From NCBI GenBank assembly GCA_965219635.1, contig OZ244783.1, positions 2,170,001 through 2,234,000 on the forward strand: a stretch of DNA of 64,000 nucleotides, in the 5' to 3' direction. The number at the start of each line of letters is the position of its first letter. Positions within the stretch are counted from its first letter, which is position 1. Below the pieces are notes generated by a model, which was not told the DNA's origin, did not search any database, and was given only the letters and a program-made list of their open reading frames with translations. Below are positions 17,994 through 25,819 of the stretch, one piece after another. Source of the stretch: JAPOXR01 sp965219635. GTDB lineage: Bacteria; Pseudomonadota; Alphaproteobacteria; Rhodobacterales; Rhodobacteraceae. The position numbers and the translations under genes are program-made.

Positions 17994-19358
17994 TTACAGG
18001 TGGTGGTAGTCGTCTACACCGACCGTATAGTTGGTGCCGGCAAGCGGAACAGCCGCCATTGCCGACGCTTCCATGGTCAGCGCGGCGAGATCCTCCGGCT
18101 CAAGCGAGTGAATGTTGGTCTTGCCGCAGGCCCGTGCGAACATCTGCGCCTCGATCGTCAGCGTGTGCAGGAAATTGTACACCCGTTCGGCAGCTTCGTC
18201 GGGGTCCAGACGCGACCGGAGCACCGGATCCTGGGTTGCAACGCCAACCGGGCAACGGCCGGAATGGCAATGATAGCAATGGCCAGGTTCTACGCCCATC
18301 TCCTCCGGATAATTCGCCTCGGGAATGTCCTTGTTGCAGTTCAGGGCGATCATCACGGAATGGCCAAGGGCAATGGCGTCAGCTCCCAGCGCCAGCGCCT
18401 TTGCGACATCGGCGCCGTTACGGATGCCGCCGGCATAGACCAGGCTGATCTCGCCCCGCATGCCAAGATCGTCGATAGCCTTGCGCGCCTGCCTTATGGC
18501 AGCCATTCCCGGAACCCCGGTCTCCTCGGTTGCCAGGTGAGGACCGGCTCCGGTGCCGCCCTCCATGCCGTCGATATAGATCGAGTCGGGATTGCACTTC
18601 ACCGCCATGCGCACATCGTCGTAAACCCTTGCCGCCCCGAGCTTCAGCTGGATTGGAATTTGCCAGTCTGTGGCCTCGCGGATTTCCTGTATCTTGAGCG
18701 CAAGATCATCGGGACCCAGCCAGTCCGGGTGGCGGGCCGGTGAACGCTGGTCGATACCTGCGGGCAATGACCGCATTTCGGCCACCTGGTCCGTCACTTT
18801 CTGACCCATCAGGTGGCCGCCCAGCCCAACCTTGCAGCCTTGCCCGATAAAGAACTCGCAAGCGTCCGCCAGCACGAGGTGATGCGGGTTGAAGCCGTAG
18901 CGCGACTGGATGCACTGATAGAGCCATTTGGACGAATAACGGCGTTCATCGGGGATCATGCCGCCTTCGCCCGAGCAGGTTGCCGTGCCGGCCATGGTTG
19001 CCCCGCGCGCAAGCGCCGTCTTCGCTTCATAGGACAGCGCTCCGAAACTCATTCCTGTCACATAGACAGGGATGTCCAGTTCCAGTGGCCGCTTGGCCCT
19101 GGGTCCGATGACAGTTCGCGTCTCGCATTTTTCGCGATAACCCTCGATCACGAACCGGGTCAGCGTCCCTGGCAGAAAGGTCAGATCGTCCCAGTGAGGG
19201 ATCTTCTTGAACAGGGAGAAGCCGCGCATCCGGTAACGGCCGAGTTCCGACTTGATGTGGATGTCGTCGATCACCTGCGGAGTGAAGACGAATGAGTTGC
19301 CCAACCGGTTGACGTCGCGGTCGAGCGGCGCTTTCATGATCCCGTTTCCGTCCGGCAT
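17994..19358 (-). CDS. glxD: FMN-binding glutamate-synthase-like protein, Fe-S type (GlxD-like)
   Basis: A free-standing version of the glutamate synthase central/FMN domain, 454 residues from ATG 19358, which follows AAGGGGA. FMN-barrel motifs are GMSFGALSYEAKTALARG, GLGGHLMGQKV, IDGMEGGTGAGP and VYAGGIRNGADVAKALALGA. The cysteine-rich segment HCYHCHSGRCPVGVATQDP near residue 380 matches the 3Fe-4S motif of GltB. It would transfer reduced-flavin electrons to a 2-iminoglutarate-type intermediate formed with the partner subunits GlxB and GlxC. It resembles GlxD of S. meliloti, and MgsC of N-methylglutamate synthase is the other close relative; a second paralogue without the cysteines is encoded at 36239-37582. 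Confidence 0.85.
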   Translation of the reverse strand: MPDGNGIMKAPLDRDVNRLGNSFVFTPQVIDDIHIKSELGRYRMRGFSLFKKIPHWDDLTFLPGTLTRFVIEGYREKCETRTVIGPRAKRPLELDIPVYVTGMSFGALSYEAKTALARGATMAGTATCSGEGGMIPDERRYSSKWLYQCIQSRYGFNPHHLVLADACEFFIGQGCKVGLGGHLMGQKVTDQVAEMRSLPAGIDQRSPARHPDWLGPDDLALKIQEIREATDWQIPIQLKLGAARVYDDVRMAVKCNPDSIYIDGMEGGTGAGPHLATEETGVPGMAAIRQARKAIDDLGMRGEISLVYAGGIRNGADVAKALALGADAIALGHSVMIALNCNKDIPEANYPEEMGVEPGHCYHCHSGRCPVGVATQDPVLRSRLDPDEAAERVYNFLHTLTIEAQMFARACGKTNIHSLEPEDLAALTMEASAMAAVPLAGTNYTVGVDDYHHL

Positions 19359-19379
19359 AATCGTGTTCCCCTTCAAGAC

Positions 19380-20249
19380 CTAAAGGATCAGTTTCTTTTC
19401 GGTCGGTTCAAGATTGTCGTAATTCCAGAGCTGCTTGCCCGCCACGATCTTGGTGAATCCGCCAACGCCTCCCTCCGGAACCATGCCGTAGAGGTTGAGT
19501 TTCCGCTCAAGCCAGCTCTGGTCAAGTTCGGTCAGTTCAGCCTCGACTGCATCGACCCCGAGACTCTGGATCGAGCCGCCGATAAAGATCGTGCCGTCAT
19601 ACATGGAGTCGCCGAGGTTCTTTCCGGCATTCCCGCAGACGACCATTCTGCCCCGCTGCATCATGAAGCCCGAGAGTGCCCCGGTATCTCCGCCGACGAT
19701 GATGGTGCCGCCCTTCATGTCGATTCCGGTACGCGATCCGACCGACCCCTTGCACACGAGATCTCCGCCCCGGATCGCCGCGCCGAAGGTCGACCCGGCG
19801 TTCTTCTCGACCACGACCGTGCCTGCCATCATGTTTTCGCCGCACGACCAGCCGACCCTGCCATTGATCCTGACATTGGGGCCATCGATCAGGCCCACGG
19901 CAAAATAGCCGAGTGAACCCTCGAAAGTCAGTGTCAACCGGCTGAGTATGCCGACCCCCAATCCGTGCTTTCCGCGCGGATTGCGAATGACAATCGAACC
20001 GTATCCGTCTTCCATCAACTCCCTGATGCGGGTGTTGGCTTCAGTGGTGGTCAGGTTGTCGGCATCAAGTTCGGTCCGCTTGTTGAAATCGACATCCGGT
20101 GCCCAGGGATAGGTCAGGTTCGGCTCCGCATCCGGGTCGAACTCGATCAGCATGGTCCGGCCCGTGAGCTGTTCTGTGGTCATGCCAAGGGCGCGCGCCC
20201 GCTCATCCTGGCTCAGGCCGGCCAGCTGCGCATCGATCAGGCCTTCCAT
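19380..20249 (-). CDS. glxC: GXGXG beta-helix glutamate-synthase-like protein (GlxC-like)
   Basis: A free-standing equivalent of the C-terminal GXGXG domain of glutamate synthase, 289 residues. Repeated turns of a right-handed beta-helix are visible (GAAIRGGDLVCKGSVGSRTG, MKGGTIIVGGDTGALSGFMM, RGRMVVCGNAGKNLGDSMYD). In GltB this domain is structural, positioning the FMN domain. The gene overlaps the end of glxB by 13 bases and is followed 21 bases later by glxD, so the three subunits are made together. It carries an N-terminal extension of about 60 residues that its counterpart at 37566-38267 lacks in part. Confidence 0.85.
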   Translation of the reverse strand: MEGLIDAQLAGLSQDERARALGMTTEQLTGRTMLIEFDPDAEPNLTYPWAPDVDFNKRTELDADNLTTTEANTRIRELMEDGYGSIVIRNPRGKHGLGVGILSRLTLTFEGSLGYFAVGLIDGPNVRINGRVGWSCGENMMAGTVVVEKNAGSTFGAAIRGGDLVCKGSVGSRTGIDMKGGTIIVGGDTGALSGFMMQRGRMVVCGNAGKNLGDSMYDGTIFIGGSIQSLGVDAVEAELTELDQSWLERKLNLYGMVPEGGVGGFTKIVAGKQLWNYDNLEPTEKKLIL

Positions 20250-21172
20250 ACGCGGACCTCCTCATCATAGGGATCATAGGTGTCGATTTCCTGGGGGATG
20301 ATGGCCCGAATTGCTACTTCTTCGGAGGCGAGCGCGATCAGATCTTCCCCCTCGTAAAGAACCAGCGGCTTGGCGGCCATTGTGTCCTTGGCCATCCCCA
20401 GTTCGTCCCTGGTTGCCACGAGGTAGGTGAAGACCCCATCAATCTCGTCGATGGACTGCTTCAGGCTGTCCTCCAGCGGAACTCCCTGCGACAGATTGTG
20501 CGCAGTGTAGACAGCCAGCAGTTCGGAGTCACAATCCGACATGAAGCGATGGCCCCGCCGTTCCATCTCGCGGCGCATGATCCAGTAGTTGGTGATCTGG
20601 CCATTATGGACGACTGACACATCCTTGTACGGAAACGCCCAGTAGGGGTGAGCCGAACGGATATCGACATCGGACTCTGTCGCCATGCGCGTGTGTCCGA
20701 TTGCATGGGTGCCGGTGAAGCTGTCAAGCCCATAGGCGCCGCATACCGTGGCGGCATCGCCCAAATCCTTGACCATCTCCAGGCCGAAACCGAACGAGAG
20801 GATCTCTACGCCTTCGACTTCCTCGATATGGCGGGCAAGCTCCTCGGTATCGCCGTCATGTTCGAGATGATAGCGCAATGCATAAGGCGTGGAATTCTCC
20901 TTCGAGATTGTCCTGACGCCATGCTCGGCGAGAATGCCGTCCACGGCTTCGATCCTGCCCTGCATGACGGCGTGAATCCCGCTCCCTTTGCCCAGATCCT
21001 CCTGTTCTGCCACCTTGAGGCGCATCACGCTGGTTCCAACGCTTCCTTCGCCATAGACGGCATATCCAGTCGAGTCCGGGCCCCGGTGTTTCAGGGCCTG
21101 CAACATCGCGGTCATTTCAGTGCCTACTCCGGACACCTTGCCCCGATGAATCAATCCAGCAATCCCACACAT
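20237..21172 (-). CDS. glxB: class-II glutamine amidotransferase-like subunit (GlxB-like)
   Basis: The amidotransferase part of the split glutamate synthase, 311 residues. Cys2 follows the initiator (MCGIAGLIHRG), the N-terminal nucleophile of Ntn-type amidotransferases. Substrate-loop motifs are HRGPDSTGYA, GHTRMATESDVDIRSAHPYW, SVVHNGQITNYW and SDCDSELLAVY. It should hydrolyse a gamma-glutamyl amide (glutamine or an N-alkyl glutamine) and pass the amine on. It lies 67 bases downstream of glnT and overlaps glxC. The order glnT-glxB-glxC-glxD matches that known in rhizobia. Confidence 0.87.
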   Translation of the reverse strand: MCGIAGLIHRGKVSGVGTEMTAMLQALKHRGPDSTGYAVYGEGSVGTSVMRLKVAEQEDLGKGSGIHAVMQGRIEAVDGILAEHGVRTISKENSTPYALRYHLEHDGDTEELARHIEEVEGVEILSFGFGLEMVKDLGDAATVCGAYGLDSFTGTHAIGHTRMATESDVDIRSAHPYWAFPYKDVSVVHNGQITNYWIMRREMERRGHRFMSDCDSELLAVYTAHNLSQGVPLEDSLKQSIDEIDGVFTYLVATRDELGMAKDTMAAKPLVLYEGEDLIALASEEVAIRAIIPQEIDTYDPYDEEVRVWKA

Positions 21173-21238
21173 CTTCTTCCAGCCTTTCAGTCAATGGAAC
21201 GACGGGGCCGCAGCCCCGCCGGTCGACGCATCTTCAAC

Positions 21239-22717
21239 TCACGGCAAGCAATCGAGATAGGTGTCGACATCCCAGTCGGTCACCGTGTGCATGAACCGTT
21301 CCCACTCATCCGTCTTGTATTCATGGTAAAGCCGGTACATCTCTCCAGGCAGCCCCCGCTGGATGACCTCATCCTCCGACAGAGCGTCGAGGGCCTCTCC
21401 AAGCGACATCGGCAGGCGCTTGACGTCCTTGCCGGCCTTGATTGCTTCGTAGATGTTGCGCTCTTCCGGCTCACCCGGATCCAGGTTCCGGTCAAGACCG
21501 TCATCAGCCGCAGCGAGGATCGTTGATCCCATCAGATAGGGGTTCACCATCGAGTCCACCGACCGGTATTCGAAGCGGCCGGGCGCCGAGACGCGCAGGC
21601 CAGTCGTCCGGTTCTGAAATCCCCAGTCAGCAAAGACCGGCGCCCAGAAACCTGTATCCCACAAACGGCGGTATGAATTGACCGTTGAGGATCCGATCGC
21701 TGTCAATGCCCTGAGATGATGCACGATGCCGCCAATCGCCATCTTGCCTAGCCGGCCCGGCATCTGCGGGTCGTCGCCGTCCGGCATGAAGGTGTTCTCG
21801 CCGCCACTTACATACATGTAGTTTTGGGCCATGCCCGGCAGCGCGTCCGGATCGTTGCCGGTTCTCCTGAGCTTGTCCTCTCCTCCCCGCCACAGCGACA
21901 GATTGTGGTGGCAGCCCGACGCCGACACACCCATGAACGGCTTGGACATGAAGCAGGCAATGAGATTGAATTCTCGCGCGACCTGTGCGCAGATTTGCCG
22001 GTAGGTCGTCAACCGGTCGGCATTGCGGGCCACATCATCAAATGTCCAGTTCAGTTCAAGCTGCCCCGGGGCATCTTCATGGTCGCCCTGGATCATGTCG
22101 AGGCCCATCTTGCGGGAGTACTCGATGACCTTCATGTAGACCGGGCGCAGGCTCTCGAACTGGTCGATGTGGTAGCAGAAGGGTTTAGAGAAACCGCCAG
22201 CCGGGCGGCCCTGTTCGTCCCGCTTGAGCCACATCATCTCCGGCTCGGTTCCCATGCGCAACTGCAGATTGTGCTTGCTCTGGAACTCCGCATGCAGCCG
22301 GTGGAGATTGCCCCTGCAGTCCGAGGTCAGGAATCCGCCTGGGTTTTCCCGTTCCTCCCGGTTGCGGAAGAGCGTGCAGAAGAACCGCGCAATCCTGGGT
22401 TCCCACGGTAGCTGCATCATGGTTTCCGGCTCGGGTATTCCGACGAGTTCGGCCGCTTCGGGGCCATAACCGAGATAGTCGCCACTCCGGTTCGTGAACA
22501 GATTGACGGTTGCGCCGTAGACCAGTTGAAAGCCCTTCTCGGCGATGCTCTCCCAGTGGTCGGCAGGAATTCCCTTGCCCATCACCTTGCCGGTAACCGA
22601 CACGAACTGAAGATACAGATACTCGATGCCCAGCGCATCAATCTTGGCCCGGACTTCCTTGACCAGGTCGTCCCGGCCGGGCGCGTTGACAAATCGTTGG
22701 ATGTCCATTTCAGGCAT
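21239..22717 (-). CDS. glnT: glutamine synthetase-like gamma-glutamyl-amine ligase (GlnT type)
   Basis: An ATP-dependent ligase of the glutamine synthetase superfamily, 492 residues from ATG 22717, chosen because GAGGAG lies seven bases upstream. The N-terminal half has the beta-grasp substrate region, and the catalytic half shows GTEPEMMWL (first metal Glu), GDHEDAPGQLELNW (second set), SGCHHNLSLW (nucleotide/metal His) and GRFEYRSVDSMVNPY (Arg/Glu near the end). Annotators usually call these type III glutamate-ammonia ligases. With glxBCD it should make and consume a gamma-glutamyl amide. It is only a distant paralogue of GmaS at 34882, so the amine it takes may differ. Confidence 0.88.
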   Translation of the reverse strand: MPEMDIQRFVNAPGRDDLVKEVRAKIDALGIEYLYLQFVSVTGKVMGKGIPADHWESIAEKGFQLVYGATVNLFTNRSGDYLGYGPEAAELVGIPEPETMMQLPWEPRIARFFCTLFRNREERENPGGFLTSDCRGNLHRLHAEFQSKHNLQLRMGTEPEMMWLKRDEQGRPAGGFSKPFCYHIDQFESLRPVYMKVIEYSRKMGLDMIQGDHEDAPGQLELNWTFDDVARNADRLTTYRQICAQVAREFNLIACFMSKPFMGVSASGCHHNLSLWRGGEDKLRRTGNDPDALPGMAQNYMYVSGGENTFMPDGDDPQMPGRLGKMAIGGIVHHLRALTAIGSSTVNSYRRLWDTGFWAPVFADWGFQNRTTGLRVSAPGRFEYRSVDSMVNPYLMGSTILAAADDGLDRNLDPGEPEERNIYEAIKAGKDVKRLPMSLGEALDALSEDEVIQRGLPGEMYRLYHEYKTDEWERFMHTVTDWDVDTYLDCLP

Positions 22718-22759
22718 TTGTTTCTCCTCTTTCAGATTGGTTTGCCGCACTGCGCGGCA

Positions 22760-24094
22760 TCAACTCCACGGATACGGGCTGTTCGATACAGGATGCAACT
22801 CACCCTTCTCGAATCTCGAGAAACGGAAAGGCTCAAGAAGCTCCTGACGCTCGCCCAGCACCTCATCAGCAACCAGATGGCCAACCCCGATCATCTTCCA
22901 GCCATGGTTGGAGTCGGCGATGACCATCACATTTTCATTGAAGCGGTCGAAAACCGGAAAACTGTCAGGTGTGAAGCATCCAATCCCGCCGGATGGTTCC
23001 TTATGATATTTTGGCATCATGCCTTCGAACCGCTTGTGGCAGTGCGCAAGCGCGGAAACCCACATCGTGGCGAAGGCCTCCCTCGCCACAAATTCCGGGC
23101 TCGCCGGACCGTACGGGTCGACCGCAACCTCGTCCGCCGGAGCGGCAATCTCGTAGGGCGACGCTCCCCCCTGGACACCGCCAAAGTGCCAGTCGGGCTT
23201 GTAGTATATTCCCCACATCTCTTCAGTGAGCACCGAGCCATCCACATCCGAGAGCAGCGGCGCATCGGTGTCCACATGCAGCACAGGAGGCACCTCGCCG
23301 TCATCGGTCAGCAGGGTTTCCGGCGGCACGGTCAGCACGCCCTCCTCAAGCTGCCAGTACCGCCACATGTCGACCTGATCTTCCGATTCCGGACCCTCTA
23401 TCGTGATGCGGCTCGGCAGTCCGAGCATGTGCCAGAAATCCCGCACCCAGGGACCGGCGCCGACGACCACCTGCTCGCAGTTGATGGTTCCCTGGTCGGT
23501 TTCGACCGCTGAGACGGTTGCACTTCCGCTTTCGGTGCACAGTGCTTTCACCGTGACACCGGAGAAGATCTCTATGCCGTAGGCTTCGACCTTCCTGGCA
23601 AGCCCCTGCATGGACTTCGTGTTGTTGGAGTATCCGCCCCTCTTTTCATGAAGGACGCTCGTGATGTTGCGCGCTTGCCAGTCGGAAAAAAGGCCACGCA
23701 TGTATTTGGTCGCAGCGTTGGCCCCTTCTATGAAAACGCTCTCATAGCCGATTGCCTGCTGTTGCTCATGTATGGAGCGGACATCTTCCCGCATCGCCTC
23801 GCAGGAAATCTGCATGTAGCCGACGGGATGGTAGCTGAGCCCTTCCGGATCGGTCTCCCATATGCCGACCGAGTGCGCCATCAAGCGGCGCATGGCTGGC
23901 TGGAAATAGTTGTTCCTGACAACTCCGCAGGCAATTCCCGAGGCGCCCGCCGCAACACCGGACTTGTCAAGGACGACAATCCGCTCTGCCGGGGAACTTC
24001 CTTCTGCTTCGAGGCGCTGCGCCAATCTCCATGCCGTGGACAGGCCGTGAATGCCGGCACCGATAATCACGAAATCCGCATGTTCCGGTAGCAT
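22760..24094 (-). CDS. FAD-dependent amine/amino-acid oxidoreductase (DAO family)
   Basis: A 444-residue flavoprotein of the glycine oxidase/sarcosine-oxidase-beta fold. The dinucleotide motif is DFVIIGAGIHGLSTAWRLA from residue 7, with GASGIACGVVRNNYFQP after it and the C-terminal FAD contact SNHGWKMIGVGHLVADE. It is the first gene of the minus-strand operon and precedes glnT by about 40 bases. It would oxidise an N-substituted amino acid, for example the product of the glx enzymes, but unlike MgdA it has no delta, alpha or gamma partners nearby and lacks the RHDAV covalent-flavin motif. It is therefore probably a monomeric dehydrogenase or oxidase (inference). Confidence 0.82.
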   Translation of the reverse strand: MLPEHADFVIIGAGIHGLSTAWRLAQRLEAEGSSPAERIVVLDKSGVAAGASGIACGVVRNNYFQPAMRRLMAHSVGIWETDPEGLSYHPVGYMQISCEAMREDVRSIHEQQQAIGYESVFIEGANAATKYMRGLFSDWQARNITSVLHEKRGGYSNNTKSMQGLARKVEAYGIEIFSGVTVKALCTESGSATVSAVETDQGTINCEQVVVGAGPWVRDFWHMLGLPSRITIEGPESEDQVDMWRYWQLEEGVLTVPPETLLTDDGEVPPVLHVDTDAPLLSDVDGSVLTEEMWGIYYKPDWHFGGVQGGASPYEIAAPADEVAVDPYGPASPEFVAREAFATMWVSALAHCHKRFEGMMPKYHKEPSGGIGCFTPDSFPVFDRFNENVMVIADSNHGWKMIGVGHLVADEVLGERQELLEPFRFSRFEKGELHPVSNSPYPWS

Positions 24095-24189
24095 GGGCGC
24101 GTCTCCCCCTTGTTGCCTTCAGCCGGGCAGGCCGTCGGCGCAAAACTGCTTTTACGCCAAAACCGATCCGCATTGCAAGAAAATTTGAT

Positions 24190-24241
24190 CCAATTTGCAA
24201 CCAATAGTTGATGCACTGCTGATATTGGTCTAATATTGGTT
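24190..24241. promoter_or_regulatory. symmetric operator array in divergent glx/gntR promoter region
   Basis: CCAAT occurs at 24190 and 24201, and its complement ATTGG is within repeats at 24224 and 24235; each pair is spaced 11 bases, one helical turn. AACCAATA (24199-24206) and TATTGGTT (24234-24241) are a perfect 8-base inverted repeat. The array lies between the start of the FAD oxidoreductase (24094) and the divergent GntR gene (24263), the usual place for an autoregulated GntR/FadR-type operator. Confidence 0.6.
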
Positions 24242-24262
24242 CAAATCAGTCGCAGGCAGGAC

Positions 24263-24952
24263 ATGATGGAACTGACAGGCAACCGGATGGACGCCATTGG
24301 CGTGGTCCGATTGTTGCGCCAGGAAATAGAGGCGGGTGCATACAGGCTGGGTGACCGGCTGCCAGCCGAAAGGCAACTGGCAGCGCGATTCTCGGTGTCT
24401 CGGGGCACAGTCCGCCGCGCGCTGAGTGAACTGGAGTTGGCAGGGCTGGTCAGGGTCCGCCGAGGAAGCGGCGCATATGTTGCATCCGAACCTGGCGGGA
24501 ACGTCGATCCGGTACTGGAAAACGCCCGGCCACTGGAGCTTATGGATGTGCGCTTTGCACTGGAGCCTCACACTTGCAGGTTGGCGGTCCTGAACGCCGT
24601 CAGGGCTGATTTTGATGATCTCGAGCGGCTGCTTGATGCCATGAAAGAACGTGCCGGCGATGCGGTCGAGTTTGCCGAGCTTGATGCCTCATTCCATGCC
24701 CGGCTTGCGGAAACCACGCGCAACCCGCTGCTGATCTGGATCACCACCAGGGTGAACTCGGTCCGGGCGCAGACGGAATGGGTCCGGATGCGCCAGCAGA
24801 CGCTGAACAACAGCATCATTGAAACCTATAACCGCCAACACGGGGCAATATGCGATGCTATCCGGTCACGAGAGCCGGAAATCGCAGCCGGGCTCATGAA
24901 GGAACATCTGGAAACCGCGCGCCTTTCTTTGACGCGCGCGTCCGCTACCTGA
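24263..24952 (+). CDS. GntR-family (FadR subfamily) transcriptional regulator
   Basis: A 229-residue regulator. The N-terminal winged helix-turn-helix is LGDRLPAERQLAARFSVSRG followed by TVRRALSELELAGLVRVRRG; the remainder is an all-helical FCD domain with the acidic/histidine metal-site pattern (LDASFHARLAETTRNPLL and RQHGAICDAIRSREPEIAAG). FCD regulators respond to small carboxylates or amino acids. The divergent position and the operator array between them suggest that it controls the FAD oxidoreductase-glnT-glxBCD operon and itself. I chose ATG 24263; a TTG at 24236 would include the operator. Confidence 0.88.
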   Translation: MMELTGNRMDAIGVVRLLRQEIEAGAYRLGDRLPAERQLAARFSVSRGTVRRALSELELAGLVRVRRGSGAYVASEPGGNVDPVLENARPLELMDVRFALEPHTCRLAVLNAVRADFDDLERLLDAMKERAGDAVEFAELDASFHARLAETTRNPLLIWITTRVNSVRAQTEWVRMRQQTLNNSIIETYNRQHGAICDAIRSREPEIAAGLMKEHLETARLSLTRASAT

Positions 24953-24956
24953 CCGC

Positions 24957-25676
24957 TTATGGCCTGGTGGCCGCGTGCATCCAGTTGATGTAGATCCTCT
25001 CGGCGACACGGGCAAACTCGTCCATGCGGGCGGTGCAATCCCGATCAAGCCGGTCAGCGCCTCCCTCTCCGAAGACATCCTCAAGCGCCGCCGCATATTC
25101 AGGTATCTCTGCCCAGTTTGACACGGTGTCAGGTTCGACCTCGACATGGAACTGGGCCGAAAATGCCCGTGGCCCCCAACTCATCGCCTGGTTCTGACAA
25201 ACCGGTGAATCCGCCAGAATGACGCCCCCGGGAGGAAGCGCTGCGACTTCTGCCCCGTGCCATTGCAGGCAATGGAAGCTGTCAGGCAGGCCATCCAGAA
25301 AGACACTCTCCTCCCCTTCGCTGGTCAACCGGACCGACATGACCCCCACTTCGGACTGTTTCGCTTTCCCGCAGCGGCCTCCAAGCGCCTCCGCAAGGAG
25401 CTGATGGCCAAGGCAAAGCCCGAAAAATGGCATGCCGCGCTCCATGACCGCCTCCCGGATCACCGCCTTCTCCTGGCGGAGCCAAGGATGTGCCTCCTCC
25501 TCCCAGACATCCATCGGGCCTCCCAGCACCCAGAGGGCATCAAAGCTGTCCAGTTTTGGAATGGATTCGCCTTCATCCAGTTCAACCGACATCCAGCTGT
25601 GGCCGTCTTCGCCAAGCAATCCCCTGAACAATCCGGGATGCTCGACGGCTGCATGCTGCAACACCAGTATCTGCAT
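24957..25676 (-). CDS. class-I glutamine amidotransferase domain protein
   Basis: A stand-alone class-I GATase-fold hydrolase of 239 residues. The triad is complete: Cys88 in GLCLGHQLL, His177 and Glu179 in AQFHVEVEP. It resembles the GMP-synthase-like/YfeJ or PuuD-related group that hydrolyse gamma-glutamyl compounds or act with a separate synthetase. It converges tail to tail with gntR (four bases apart) and points away from the accessory cassette. Linked to glnT, it may hydrolyse a gamma-glutamyl amide, but no synthetase partner is fused or adjacent. Confidence 0.82.
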   Translation of the reverse strand: MQILVLQHAAVEHPGLFRGLLGEDGHSWMSVELDEGESIPKLDSFDALWVLGGPMDVWEEEAHPWLRQEKAVIREAVMERGMPFFGLCLGHQLLAEALGGRCGKAKQSEVGVMSVRLTSEGEESVFLDGLPDSFHCLQWHGAEVAALPPGGVILADSPVCQNQAMSWGPRAFSAQFHVEVEPDTVSNWAEIPEYAAALEDVFGEGGADRLDRDCTARMDEFARVAERIYINWMHAATRP

Positions 25677-25819
25677 CTCTCGTTCTCCCGCAGCCTGTCA
25701 CTTCCATATGCCATTCGCAGTCTATCCAATTCATGGCCTTGCTGGTATTGGCAATTCTTCGTGCGTTGCCGATCACCGGAGCGCGTGACATCGCGGCGGC
25801 CGGGAGGAGTCCGAAAACG

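Noticed and set aside
17213..18448. Long plus-strand frame antisense to the nitrilase-like and glxD genes
   Set aside because: It is the shadow of three real minus-strand genes, starts mid-gene and has no domain motif.
24238..24260. GGTTCAAATC, similar to a tRNA T-arm
   Set aside because: No acceptor, D- or anticodon arm can be folded around it; the sequence is explained by the operator array and the gntR start.
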